From Qingshengfaniella alkalisoli (GTDB lineage Bacteria; Pseudomonadota; Alphaproteobacteria; Rhodobacterales; Rhodobacteraceae), in assembly GCF_007855645.1 (NCBI RefSeq), contig NZ_CP042261.1, positions 1,220,501 to 1,284,500 of the forward strand: a stretch of 64,000 bases of DNA, read 5' to 3'. This document shows positions 1-8,408 of this stretch, in pieces (positions within the stretch are counted from its first letter, which is position 1; each line of letters begins with the position of its first letter). The notes under the pieces are model-generated. The model did no database searches and was not told where the DNA came from. It saw nothing but the letters and a program-made list of their open reading frames with translations. The translations under genes were made by a program, and so were the position numbers.

Positions 1-479
1 CAGTTGTCTTCGAGCACGTAAAAATCATCTGGCCCGGTACGCACCAGGTCGACTCCCACAATATGGCTGTAGACAGAACGCGGCGGCTTGAAACCTACTG
101 CGGATTTCTCATAGGCTTCATTCTGATAGACCAAGTGCGCGGGCACGCGCCCTGCCCGCACAATTTCTCCGCGCCCATACACATCCGCGACAAATGCATT
201 CAGCGCCAGGGCCCGCTGGCGGATTCCGCGTTCCAGCCGTGACCATTCACGCGCTGTGAAGACGCGTGGAAACATGTCGAAAGGGATTAATCTGTCCGGG
301 TCTCCACCTTCGCCGTAAACCGCGAATGTGATGCCGATACGCCGGAACATGGCCTCGGCCTCGGCCTGCTTTCGCTTGCGAACATCCTGCGACATCTGCG
401 TCTGCCAGCCGTCAAGCGCCTCATAGGGAGGTCGAACTGCCTCCCCGTCTTTCATCTCGTTGAAGTAACTTGTGCTCAT
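1..479 (-). CDS. Circularly permuted type 2 ATP-grasp protein, N-terminal part (runs off the left edge)
   Basis: The first 159 or so codons are visible; the C-terminal part lies outside the window. Around residues 45-60 it reads GITFAVYGEGGDPDRLIPFD followed by FPRVFTAREWSRLERGIRQR and ALNAFVADVYG, the N-terminal signature of the circularly permuted ATP-grasp 2 family (old DUF404/DUF407). These proteins usually sit in a cluster with an alpha-E domain protein and a transglutaminase and are thought to make or modify a peptide; the substrate is unknown. The ATG at 479 follows a GAGGG ribosome site five bases upstream. It is transcribed away from the oligopeptidase gene at 705, with about 225 bp between the two starts. 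Family call confident, function inferred. Confidence 0.82.
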   Translation of the reverse strand, partial: MSTSYFNEMKDGEAVRPPYEALDGWQTQMSQDVRKRKQAEAEAMFRRIGITFAVYGEGGDPDRLIPFDMFPRVFTAREWSRLERGIRQRALALNAFVADVYGRGEIVRAGRVPAHLVYQNEAYEKSAVGFKPPRSVYSHIVGVDLVRTGPDDFYVLEDN

Positions 480-704
480 ATGCCCTCGATGCCCCACGTC
501 TCCAGTTGGTTGCACGACAAGAGCGATCTGCAAAGGGAAACCTTCTGCTCCGCACATCAAGCGTGGTTGAACTGACCAAAATTGTGGCGCGTCGCGAAAC
601 TTCGATCCCAAGTATTGGACAGTTGCGAAACGGAACGGTTCATTCGTGCTTGAATGACGTTACCGCCCCGTCCTATGTCGGAGGCAACACAGGAAGGGGT
701 TTCC

Positions 705-2528
705 ATGACCAAGTTTTCGTCGCCCGTATTCGATGCCAGCGAAGGCGCTGGAAAAAGCGCATTCGGCAACCTACCCGACTGGGACCTGAGCGATCTGTAT
801 ACCGCACCGGACGCACCCGAGTTGTCGCGCGATCTGGAGTGGCTGGACCAGGCCTGCACTTCCTTCGCAGCCGACTATGAGGGCAAACTCGACACGCTGG
901 ATGCGGCGGGGCTGCTGGAATGCGTGGAGCGCGATGAAAAGTTGTCGATGATCGCGGGACGGATCATGTCCTATGCGGGGCTGCGGTATTACCAGAACAC
1001 CGTTGATCCGGACCGTGCGAAGTTCATGTCGGACATGCAGGACCGTATCACCGTCATGACATCGCAATTGGTGTTTTATTCGCTGGAACTGAACCGGCTG
1101 GACGATGACAAGCTGGCCGCAATGTTTGCCGAAAATGAAAAGCTTGCCCGCTACAAACCGATATTTGATCGTCTGCGCGCGATGAAGCCCTATCAGCTTT
1201 CGGACGAGTTAGAAAAATTCCTCCACGATCAATCCACCGTCGGTGCGGCGGCCTGGAACAAGCTGTTCGATGAAACCATCGCCGCACTGGAGTTCACGGT
1301 CGATGGCGAAGACCTGAACTTGGAAGCCACACTCAACCTGCTGACCGAACAGGACAGGTCCAAACGCGAAGCCGCAGCCCATGAACTGGCTCGTGTCCTG
1401 GGCGAGAATATCAAGCTGTTTGCCCGTGTCCACAACACGCTGGCCAAGGAGAAAGAGGTCACCGACCGCTGGCGTGGAATGCCGACGCCGCAAACCGGCC
1501 GTCACCTGTCCAACCACGTGGAACCCGAGGTCGTTGAAGCGCTGCGCAACGCGGTCGTGGCCGCCTACCCCAAGCTGTCGCATCGTTACTACGAATTGAA
1601 GCGCAAGTGGCTTGGGCTGGATACGATGCAGGTCTGGGACCGCAACGCGCCGTTGCCATCAGAAGAAACACGCACGATTGATTGGGACGAGGCCAAGGCC
1701 ACGGTCATGGATGCTTATTCAGATTTTGACCCGCTTATGGCCGAGATCGCCGAGCCGTTCTTCGACGAGGGCTGGATCGATGCGGGCGTGAAGCCTGGCA
1801 AGGCCCCTGGCGCATTCGCCCATCCGACGGTGACCGATGTCCACCCCTATGTGATGCTCAACTACCTGGGCAAGCCGCGTGACGTGATGACACTGGCGCA
1901 TGAGTTGGGTCATGGCGTCCACCAGGTACTGGCCGCGGATCAGGGCGAATTGCTGTCCTCCACCCCGCTGACGCTGGCCGAAACCGCCAGTGTGTTTGGC
2001 GAAATGCTGACCTTCCGCAAGCTGCTCGGCGCCGCTGAGACCAAGGAACAGAAGAAGACCCTTCTGGCCGGCAAGGTCGAGGACATGATCAATACGGTCG
2101 TCCGCCAGATCGCGTTCTACGACTTCGAGTGCAAACTGCATGAAGCGCGCCAACAGGGCGAGCTGACCCCCGGCGATATCAACGCGCTGTGGATGAGCGT
2201 GCAGGCCGAAAGCCTCGGCCCGGCATTCACCTTCATGGAAGGCTACGAGACCTACTGGGCTTATGTGCCGCATTTCGTGCATTCGCCGTTCTACGTCTAC
2301 GCCTATGCCTTCGGCGACGGGCTGGTGAATGCGCTATACGCGGTTTACGAAGAAAACGGTGACGGGTTCCAGGACAAGTATTTCGATATGTTGAAAGCGG
2401 GTGGATCGAAGCACCACAAGGAATTGCTGGCCCCGTTCGGGCTGGACGCGACGGACCCCAAATTCTGGGACAAGGGCCTGTCGATGATCTCGGGCCTGAT
2501 CGACGAATTGGAAGCGATGGAGGACTAA
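705..2528 (+). CDS. pepF: M3 family oligoendopeptidase F
   Basis: A cytoplasmic zinc metallopeptidase of 607 residues that would cut short peptides. The catalytic motif HELGH with a downstream Glu is clear in TLAHELGHGVHQVLA and in the following LTLAETASVFGEM, which supplies the third zinc ligand typical of M3 enzymes. Length matches the alphaproteobacterial PepF family (about 600-620). An ATG at 654 is in frame, but the ATG at 705 follows an AGGAAGGGG ribosome site and starts the conserved NLPDWDLSDLY region at the usual distance, so 705 is chosen. No signal peptide. Codon use is like the neighbouring core genes. Single gene, followed by about 110 bp before the convergent small gene at 2640. 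Confidence 0.93.
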   Translation: MTKFSSPVFDASEGAGKSAFGNLPDWDLSDLYTAPDAPELSRDLEWLDQACTSFAADYEGKLDTLDAAGLLECVERDEKLSMIAGRIMSYAGLRYYQNTVDPDRAKFMSDMQDRITVMTSQLVFYSLELNRLDDDKLAAMFAENEKLARYKPIFDRLRAMKPYQLSDELEKFLHDQSTVGAAAWNKLFDETIAALEFTVDGEDLNLEATLNLLTEQDRSKREAAAHELARVLGENIKLFARVHNTLAKEKEVTDRWRGMPTPQTGRHLSNHVEPEVVEALRNAVVAAYPKLSHRYYELKRKWLGLDTMQVWDRNAPLPSEETRTIDWDEAKATVMDAYSDFDPLMAEIAEPFFDEGWIDAGVKPGKAPGAFAHPTVTDVHPYVMLNYLGKPRDVMTLAHELGHGVHQVLAADQGELLSSTPLTLAETASVFGEMLTFRKLLGAAETKEQKKTLLAGKVEDMINTVVRQIAFYDFECKLHEARQQGELTPGDINALWMSVQAESLGPAFTFMEGYETYWAYVPHFVHSPFYVYAYAFGDGLVNALYAVYEENGDGFQDKYFDMLKAGGSKHHKELLAPFGLDATDPKFWDKGLSMISGLIDELEAMED

Positions 2529-2639
2529 TCTCCTCGTTCATCTGTCCAATGGTCGCGGCGCGCCAACCAGTGCCGCGACTTTACAGGATTGTCCTGAAAC
2601 CGGCAGCCATCAGCACCCTGGCGGACCATCCGTCCGACA

Positions 2640-2939
2640 TCACTTGATGGAAAGCGTTTTCCGGATGTCTCCGCTGGCGCGGTCATAGATGATGATTTCG
2701 TCCTGATCGGTTACGATCGCATACCAATCGCGGCCCTGCGTGAATGCCGAAGCGTTTGCACCACCGGGTACGGTAATCTCATCGGGCAGAGCGATGCGCG
2801 GTTCGGACGTAAATCGGATGACAAGCAGGGCGATGATCGTTAGAAGCCCGGCAATCATCGTAATCGTCAGCACCGTTACGAGAATGCGCAGAAAGCGCAG
2901 ATTGGCCGGTTCTGGCTGCCCTTGGGGATCATTTTGCAT
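2640..2939 (-). CDS. Small single-pass membrane protein, DUF6476-like
   Basis: A 99-residue protein with one transmembrane segment at about residues 17-41 (LVTVLTITMIAGLLTIIALL) and a soluble C-terminal half of beta character (DWYAIVTDQDEIIIYDRASG). In Rhodobacterales a protein of this size and plan lies divergently beside the RluA-type synthase gene, annotated as DUF6476; its function is unknown. The chosen ATG at 2939 overlaps, on the other strand, the ATG of the synthase at 2938: both come from one CATG. An alternative in-frame ATG at 2969 (MTTWRRRVDD) would lie inside the synthase gene. Neither start has a strong ribosome site. Existence of the gene is confident, the start less so. Confidence 0.75.
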   Translation of the reverse strand: MQNDPQGQPEPANLRFLRILVTVLTITMIAGLLTIIALLVIRFTSEPRIALPDEITVPGGANASAFTQGRDWYAIVTDQDEIIIYDRASGDIRKTLSIK

Positions 2940-3987
2940 GTCGTCCACGCGTCTTCTCCATGTCGTCATTGCAGCGGACCCGCCGTCACGACTTGATAAA
3001 GCGCTTGCGCGTGATGTGCCAGAGGAAGCGGCGCTGAGCCGGACGCGATTGAGCCGAATGATCGCGGATGGGCAGATCAGACGCCGTGGTGTCGTGCTGG
3101 AGAGCCCCAAGACATCCGTGGTCGAAGGTGACGAGATCGAGCTTGAGATTATCGAGGCCGAAGAAAGTGATATCGTCGCGCAGAATATCCCGCTCGATGT
3201 GGTGTTCGAAGATAACGACCTGATCGTGATCAACAAACCAGCAGGGATGGTGGTGCATCCGGCACCGGGCTCGCCTGACGGAACGCTGGTCAACGCGCTG
3301 CTCGCGCATTGCGGGAACACGTTGTCGGGGATTGGCGGCGAAAAACGGCCGGGCATCGTTCACCGGCTGGACAAGGATACCTCAGGCCTGATCGTGTCCG
3401 CCAAAACGGACCGTGCCCATCACGGGCTTGCCGAGCAATTCGAGAAACACAGCATCAACCGCCACTACCGCGCAGTCGTTTACGGTGTGCCGGATGCGGC
3501 TGATCCGCGGCTGCGCGGGCAACGGGGGATCAGCTTCGAGACGGGCAACATCCTGAAAGTGACGACGCAGCTTGGGCGCCACAAGGCTGACCGTCAGAAA
3601 CAGGCCGTGATGTTTTCGGGCGGTCGGCACGCGGTCACGCGATGCCGTGTCGTTGACGCCTTCGGCAACCCGGCAGTAGCCGCGCTGGTCGATTGCTGGC
3701 TGGAAACCGGCCGCACACATCAGATTCGCGTGCATCTCACCCATGCTGGCCACGCGCTGATCGGCGACCCGGTCTATGGCGGCCACCGAAAACTGGCCAA
3801 GAAGTCCTTTCCTGTCAGCGCGATGGAGGCCGCAGCACGGTTTCCCAGACAGGCGTTGCACGCGGCAACGTTAGGTTTTGAGCACCCAGCGACGGGGGAA
3901 TGGATAGAATTCAGCGCAGAGCTACCAGATGACATGCAGCGGCTGGTTGATGCTCTCGGGCAGGCACAAAGCACCACAAAGACGTGA
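2938..3987 (+). CDS. rluD: RluA-family 23S rRNA pseudouridine synthase (RluD-like)
   Basis: Converts uridines of 23S rRNA to pseudouridine. A 349-residue protein with an N-terminal S4 RNA-binding domain (about residues 15-75) and a synthase domain with the catalytic HRLDKDTSGL motif (Asp essential). GRTHQIRVHLTHAGHALIGD is the conserved C-terminal block of the RluA/RluC/RluD group. Position upstream of rpoH and next to the DUF6476-like gene is the usual Rhodobacterales arrangement, which favours RluD. The ATG at 2938 has a GGGGA about ten bases upstream; longer in-frame extensions to 2740 run over the divergent gene and are not conserved in character. Family certain, exact target uridine inferred. 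Confidence 0.9.
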   Translation: MSSTRLLHVVIAADPPSRLDKALARDVPEEAALSRTRLSRMIADGQIRRRGVVLESPKTSVVEGDEIELEIIEAEESDIVAQNIPLDVVFEDNDLIVINKPAGMVVHPAPGSPDGTLVNALLAHCGNTLSGIGGEKRPGIVHRLDKDTSGLIVSAKTDRAHHGLAEQFEKHSINRHYRAVVYGVPDAADPRLRGQRGISFETGNILKVTTQLGRHKADRQKQAVMFSGGRHAVTRCRVVDAFGNPAVAALVDCWLETGRTHQIRVHLTHAGHALIGDPVYGGHRKLAKKSFPVSAMEAAARFPRQALHAATLGFEHPATGEWIEFSAELPDDMQRLVDALGQAQSTTKT

Positions 3988-4060
3988 GAATCTGTTTCAG
4001 CCCCTGTCGCATTTCCAAGAAAGTGGCGAAGATATGAATATATTTCCCTTCGGGAACTTG

Positions 4061-4077
4061 AACTGATCGGTTCAGTT
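4061..4077. promoter_or_regulatory. Inverted repeat in the rpoH leader region
   Basis: AACTGA and TCAGTT are a perfect 6-bp inverted repeat separated by TCGGT, 43 bp upstream of the rpoH start. It overlaps TTGAAC (4058-4063), a possible -35 element, so it could be an operator or a short hairpin in the transcript. No -10 at ideal spacing is evident. Confidence 0.35.
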
Positions 4078-4119
4078 ATTACAGTATAACTTCGCCAATA
4101 GGGATAGAGGGCACAAGGC

Positions 4120-5016
4120 ATGAACAACTTCGCCAATCTTCCAGCACCGTCGCCGGAGCAGGGTCTGAACCGCTATCTTCAGGAGATTCGCAAGTTTCCC
4201 CTGTTGGAACCGGAAGAAGAATACATGCTGGCCAAGCGTTGGGTCGATCATCAGGATGCGGATTCCGCGCACAAGATGGTCACGTCCCACCTGCGTTTGG
4301 CGGCCAAAATTGCCATGGGCTATCGCGGCTACGGCCTGCCGCAAGCCGAGGTGATTTCCGAAGCCAATGTGGGCCTGATGCAGGCCGTGAAGCGTTTCGA
4401 TCCAGAAAAGGGATTCCGACTGGCGACCTATGCCATGTGGTGGATTCGGGCATCCATTCAGGAATACATCCTGAGATCGTGGTCGCTGGTAAAGCTGGGT
4501 ACGACATCCGGTCAGAAGAAGCTGTTCTTCAACCTGCGTAAGGCGAAGGCTCGCATCGGTGCACTCGAAGAGGGTGACCTGCGCCCCGAGAACGTCAAGC
4601 GCATCGCCGAAGACCTGAACGTGACCGAGGACGAAGTCATTTCGATGAATCGTCGCATGTCTGGCGGCGATGCCTCGCTCAATGCGATGGTCGGATCAGA
4701 AGATGACAGCGCCACGCAATGGCTGGATTGGTTGGAAGACGAAGATGCCGACCAGGCGTCGCAGTATGAAGAACGCGACGAGTTGGACACCCGCCGCGAG
4801 ATGCTGGTCAAGGCGATGGATGTGCTCAACGATCGGGAGAAAGACATCCTGATGCAGCGGCGACTGAAGGATCAACCAGTCACCCTCGAAGAACTTTCCG
4901 GCCAATACGATGTCAGCCGCGAGCGTATCCGCCAGATCGAGGTGCGTGCCTTTGAGAAGTTGCAAAAACGCATGAAAGAACTGGCCTCGGAAAAAGGGCT
5001 TCTGGAAACCGTCTGA
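4120..5016 (+). CDS. rpoH: RNA polymerase sigma factor RpoH (sigma-32)
   Basis: Heat-shock sigma factor, 298 residues. Region 2 is intact: HLRLAAKIAMGYRGYGLPQ and LATYAMWWIRASIQEYILRS, followed by the RpoH-specific box region SLVKLGTTSGQKKLFFNLRK, which distinguishes RpoH from other group 3 sigmas. Region 4 with the helix-turn-helix is at 230-285 (TLEELSGQYDVSRERIRQIE). Length is normal. A purine-rich GGGATAGAGGG precedes the ATG. The gene is monocistronic with a hairpin after its stop. Many Rhodobacterales carry two rpoH copies; which paralogue this is cannot be told here. Confidence 0.97.
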   Translation: MNNFANLPAPSPEQGLNRYLQEIRKFPLLEPEEEYMLAKRWVDHQDADSAHKMVTSHLRLAAKIAMGYRGYGLPQAEVISEANVGLMQAVKRFDPEKGFRLATYAMWWIRASIQEYILRSWSLVKLGTTSGQKKLFFNLRKAKARIGALEEGDLRPENVKRIAEDLNVTEDEVISMNRRMSGGDASLNAMVGSEDDSATQWLDWLEDEDADQASQYEERDELDTRREMLVKAMDVLNDREKDILMQRRLKDQPVTLEELSGQYDVSRERIRQIEVRAFEKLQKRMKELASEKGLLETV

Positions 5017-5032
5017 TCGAATCGCCTCCCTT

Positions 5033-5062
5033 CTGAAAGTGCCCCAGAGGGTGCGCTTTCAG
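5033..5062 (+). terminator. Hairpin after rpoH
   Basis: CTGAAAG at 5033 pairs with CTTTCAG at 5056-5062, continued by GC and CCC/GGG pairs around an AGA loop. There is no T-run after it, so termination would be weak or Rho-assisted; it is nevertheless the only structure at the rpoH end. Confidence 0.5.
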
Positions 5063-5811
5063 GAATGTGAGGGAGTTGACCATCGCCTGCTCTGACACCC
5101 TACGGATTCGATCGCAGCCAGACGTGAATACGCATCTGGGTCGTTCAACTTGGTTTCCCGTGAACGATGCAAGCATCACGCTTTCGGAGTATTCTGAGCA
5201 GCGGGATTGCGAAACAAAATCATGGAAGTCGAGAACCCCGGGAGGGTTGGCGACAGCCCAACGAGATACAGACCAGCATATCATGCCAAGCGCCTCAAAG
5301 GCGCGCGAAACGCTATCTGGTTGCGGCGCTTGCGATGACCAGCGAAAATATCAGCAACTCATCCTACGGGGTGATTTACCAAAATCCTGATTTTCTTAGG
5401 GTTTTTGGCACCGGCGGTAGGGATCGGAGCAAAAATGCACAGCGTTGAAATACAACGATAAATTTTATGCCCAGCGCCCGTTGGCACCATTATGTGTAAA
5501 GCAATGTGCACATTTCATGCCACGAGCCAACCCTCCAGTTGGTATCGCGCGTTGTTCCATCACCTCCGATCACGTCCTGCGGAAATGTTCAAATGAGTGT
5601 CGACAGGTTGATGTGACTGTTTCGAATATTGAAGCCGGGAAAGACGGCTTCCCCCGAGCACCCTACTCTTCCCTCTTCCACGAACGTGCCCGGTTTATCG
5701 CTCGGGTTACGTACACTGGGAACACCGACTTCCACGCTTGCGGCAGATGAACGGGGCACGGCTGTTTCAGTTGTCGGGCCGGATACAAATTCGGTTCAGA
5801 GGTTGGGGCAT
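5063..5811. other. Gene-free junction between core genome and accessory DNA
   Basis: About 750 bp with no convincing coding region: only short frames without recognizable domains or ribosome sites. It contains the first tRNA-Asn 3'-end copy (5403-5425). To its left all genes are core genes; to its right the first recognizable gene is a dead HsdR fragment, so the boundary of foreign DNA most likely lies at this copy. Confidence 0.55.
5403..5425 (-). repeat. tRNA-Asn 3'-end copy, att remnant (left-most)
   Basis: TTTTGGCACCGGCGGTAGGG and the next bases ATCG match the complement of the tRNA-Asn 3' end found at 56115-56165 with one change (A for T). A third copy is at 45845. Together they look like attachment-site scars of elements that enter the 3' half of a tRNA-Asn gene. 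Confidence 0.6.
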
Positions 5812-6417
5812 CTAAACGGGCGTGTTCTTGCTCAAGTCGATCTGCGACTTCATCTCTTCGACCGACACGACGGGATTGACAGCGGCAACTTTTGCCTTCT
5901 CGCCTTCGACATCCAGCGACTGGTCGATGGCTCCGGCAACCTTGAGCCTGATCTCGATAAGACGCTCGGCCAGGGATTTCGGGACCGAAGGATCGGAAAG
6001 TTCCGGGTTCGACCCGAAGAATTCGAAGTTTCCGCAGACATCGAAAATGCGAAACTCTGTCTTGTTCTGGCCGGGGTCGAAGAGGTCGGGACATAGCCGC
6101 GCTCCGCGCCCCACCATCTGCCAGAACCTGGTCTTCGAACGCACGAGCTTGAAGAAGACCAGGTTGACCATCTCGGGGACATTGATCCCGGTGTCCATCA
6201 TGTCGACTGAGATGGCGATCTGGGGTTCTCTGCTGGCGATCTCGAAGCTCTCGATCAGGCTCTGGGCGTAGCTTTCGCCATGGACGATGCGGCGCGCGAA
6301 GCTGCCACCATAGCAGGGCCAGCCGGCGCTGAACCGTTCTTCGATGAACTTTGCATGAGCCTTGTTGGCCGCGAAGATGATCGTCTTCCCGATCTTGTCG
6401 CCACCATCGACCCGGAA
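5812..6417 (-). pseudogene. Type I restriction enzyme HsdR, internal fragment
   Basis: About 200 codons of the second helicase domain of a type I R subunit (EcoEI-like): GKTIIFAANKAHAKFIEERF, IAISVDMMDTGINVPEMVNL and RFWQMVGRGARLCPDLFDPG with the QxxGRGxR motif VI arginines. The N-terminal nuclease and first helicase half are missing because an IS5 remnant abuts at about 6418, and the C-terminal subunit-binding domain is missing after the stop at 5812. No HsdM or HsdS gene is nearby. A non-functional relic of a former type I system. Confidence 0.85.
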
Positions 6418-7001
6418 TCCCGTACGCCATGACAGCCGCTGAGCCTGTTGATCGACAATGAGGCGCAAGCGCCATGCGTTCGAGCGCAGCGCCGAATGGC
6501 ATCAAGTTCCGCGGCGATGGTGAGTGGCTGGCCCGCAAGCATAGCTCCTCACGCCGGAGGCAATGGCGCAAGGACCATCTCGCAATGGATGCAGGCACGG
6601 GAGACATCCGCGCTGTCGAGTTCACGTCCAGCCGCCAGGGCGACAGCCCATTCGTCGGGGAAACGATCCCCCGGATCGTTTCCTGATCCTCCTCATTGCC
6701 AGAGTTGCTGGCACAGATCCCGCCCGACGAGCCGATCGAGACCGTCACCCCTGACGGAGCGTATGACACGCGACGGTGTCATGGCGCGATCATTGAACGA
6801 GGTCCCCGCTTGCCGGACCTCTCCGCGTGCCAAGCCATGTCGGGGTCGAACCAGACCGAGAGTGAGCCACGCTTGCACAGCGCTGCGTTATACTCGGGCC
6901 AGTTCGTCGTGTGATAGCGGGGAGGTATGGGTCTCGGCATAGACGCCAGCTACAACACTGGATTCACAAAGGGAATCCCTACCGATATTTGCAACAACGT
7001 C
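6418..7001. mobile_element. Scrambled IS5-family remnants
   Basis: Two pieces of the IS5-like element that is more complete at 13650-14760. From 6418 to about 6790 the middle of the transposase reads on the plus strand (GIKFRGDGEWLARKH, then AMDAGTGDIRAVEFTSSRQG, then VTPDGAYDTRRCHGAIIERG), with foreign insertions after LLID and inside a 48-bp hairpin repeat. From about 6793 to 7001 the N-terminal end reads on the minus strand, ending in the terminal repeat near GCAACAACG. The two pieces have opposite orientation, so a rearrangement followed insertion. Not functional. Confidence 0.75.
6650..6697. repeat. 48-bp hairpin repeat, copy A
   Basis: A 48-bp unit running from ATTCGTCGGGG to CCTCCTCATT, inserted in the IS5 remnant. 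It contains a perfect 11-bp stem, GGAAACGATCC (6659-6669) with GGATCGTTTCC (6673-6683), loop CCC. A second unit of the same length at 14496-14543 has different stem bases that still pair. Confidence 0.7.
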
Positions 7002-7276
7002 CTGCAGCACCCGGTTTCTGACCCGGACCGGCCTTCAGCGCCGCTTCGGTTGACCGCTGTACAGCCCGGAACAGACCCACAGCCCTTGGCACGAAGCCTG
7101 CGATAGCTGACCTTCGCCGCGCGGGTCGCGAACTGGTACGATGCGGGACAAACCAGCCGTCCGCCCACCGAGCTCGAAGGGCGGATTCGGGTCGCCTCCA
7201 AGATATGTCTCTCAAGCAAAACATGATAGCCCTTCCGCAGGTGACCCGCGAAAGGGCTCCGCTGGATCAAGCGCGC
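7002..7276. other. No recognizable gene
   Basis: About 275 bp between the IS5 remnant and the hydrolase stop codon. Short frames exist on both strands but none shows a known motif or a plausible start. Probably decayed DNA. Confidence 0.4.
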
Positions 7277-8296
7277 CTATAGCTTCAGAAATCGCGCGAT
7301 CGCCTCGATGGATGCCGCGTGCGCCGTGGCGCGGTCCCAGCCCTCGGGGTCGTCGCAGATCGGGTCCTCGCCCTCTTCGACAAGCAGCTGCGCCGCATTT
7401 TCCTTGCAGATCGGAAGGAACGAGAAGTGGTGGGCGTTCGGGACAATGGTGTGTTCCACATTGGACAACATCTCGATGAGCCCGCTACCCTCCGCTCGAA
7501 CATCCGTGGCGAACCAGGTGAAGCTGTCGCCCAGGGACACGACTTGTACAGGGATATCGATCTCCGCCGCGCTCTCGGGGGTCGCGGCATAAGTAAAGCC
7601 GGGATCGACGGCGACGACGGAGGTGAAGCGCGGGTCCGACATCTCTGCCGAGAACTCCGGCGGCAGGTTCTCGAAATCGACCCCGCCGCGCATAAGAAAC
7701 AGGCAATCCTGTGCGGTCTCGCCGAACCGCTCGCAATAGTCCCGGTAGGCTTCGGGCTCGAGACGCAAGCCAGCAATCCCCATCACTGTGGACCCGCCGA
7801 GTGAGAAGCCAAGGGCCGCGATCCGCTCGCGGTCGATATGCGGCGCGATCTGTGGGTCAGTCAGGACATGGTCGAGCGCGGCACTCATGTCTGCGGCCCT
7901 TTCGGACAGGCGCACGGTCCGGCGCGGGGAACTGTCACCAGTCGTCGTTCCGGGGTGGTTCATGACCAGGACCATCGTGCCACGCGCAGCAAGGCCAGCA
8001 GCGAACCAGGCTGTGCCGCCGACGCCGCTGCCGGAGCCGTGCGACACAACGATCAGCGGCAGTTCCCCATCGGGAAACCCGGCGCCGATATAGGCCTCGA
8101 CCGGCTCGAACACCACGCTGTCGCCGACGGGTGCCGCATAGGTCGTTCGACCAACCGGATACCAGAGGCCAGCCGCAATCAGATCCGAACGGTGGTCGGC
8201 CCGGATATCGAAGCGATCGAAACCGACATCGGGGTCCGCAAGCGCCGGGACAGTGAATGAGATGACGAGCGCAGCGGTTGCAAACAGGGATTTCAT
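7277..8296 (-). CDS. Secreted alpha/beta hydrolase (dienelactone hydrolase / PAF-acetylhydrolase-like)
   Basis: A 339-residue exported esterase-type hydrolase. A signal peptide is plain (MKSLFATAALVISFTVPALA). The nucleophile elbow is GFSLGGS (GxSxG) near residue 160; the oxyanion region is IVVSHGSGSGVGGTAWFA; a late NAHHFSFLP supplies the catalytic His. Substrate unknown; the closest annotation in proteobacteria is predicted dienelactone hydrolase. The start at 8296 follows AAGGAGA seven bases upstream; an in-frame ATG 33 bp further out is less likely. It is transcribed divergently from the AraC-type gene at 8409, which may be its regulator, with about 110 bp between the starts. Confidence 0.82.
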   Translation of the reverse strand: MKSLFATAALVISFTVPALADPDVGFDRFDIRADHRSDLIAAGLWYPVGRTTYAAPVGDSVVFEPVEAYIGAGFPDGELPLIVVSHGSGSGVGGTAWFAAGLAARGTMVLVMNHPGTTTGDSSPRRTVRLSERAADMSAALDHVLTDPQIAPHIDRERIAALGFSLGGSTVMGIAGLRLEPEAYRDYCERFGETAQDCLFLMRGGVDFENLPPEFSAEMSDPRFTSVVAVDPGFTYAATPESAAEIDIPVQVVSLGDSFTWFATDVRAEGSGLIEMLSNVEHTIVPNAHHFSFLPICKENAAQLLVEEGEDPICDDPEGWDRATAHAASIEAIARFLKL

Positions 8297-8408
8297 CTTG
8301 GGTCTCCTTATTTCAGATGATGAACCCACCTCCCACGGACAGCTCTATTATGCGTCCTTGATCCGGTTCGAGGTCGTGCAGAACCGGATCCTGGTCTATC
8401 CATCCAGC

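Noticed and set aside
654-704. Upstream ATG for the oligopeptidase gene
   Set aside because: The ATG at 705 has a better ribosome site and fits the family N-terminus.
2740-2937. N-terminal extension of the RluD-like protein
   Set aside because: It would run antisense through the DUF6476-like gene and encodes no domain.
5822-6271. Plus-strand frame of 149 codons
   Set aside because: Antisense to the HsdR fragment, which has clear helicase motifs.
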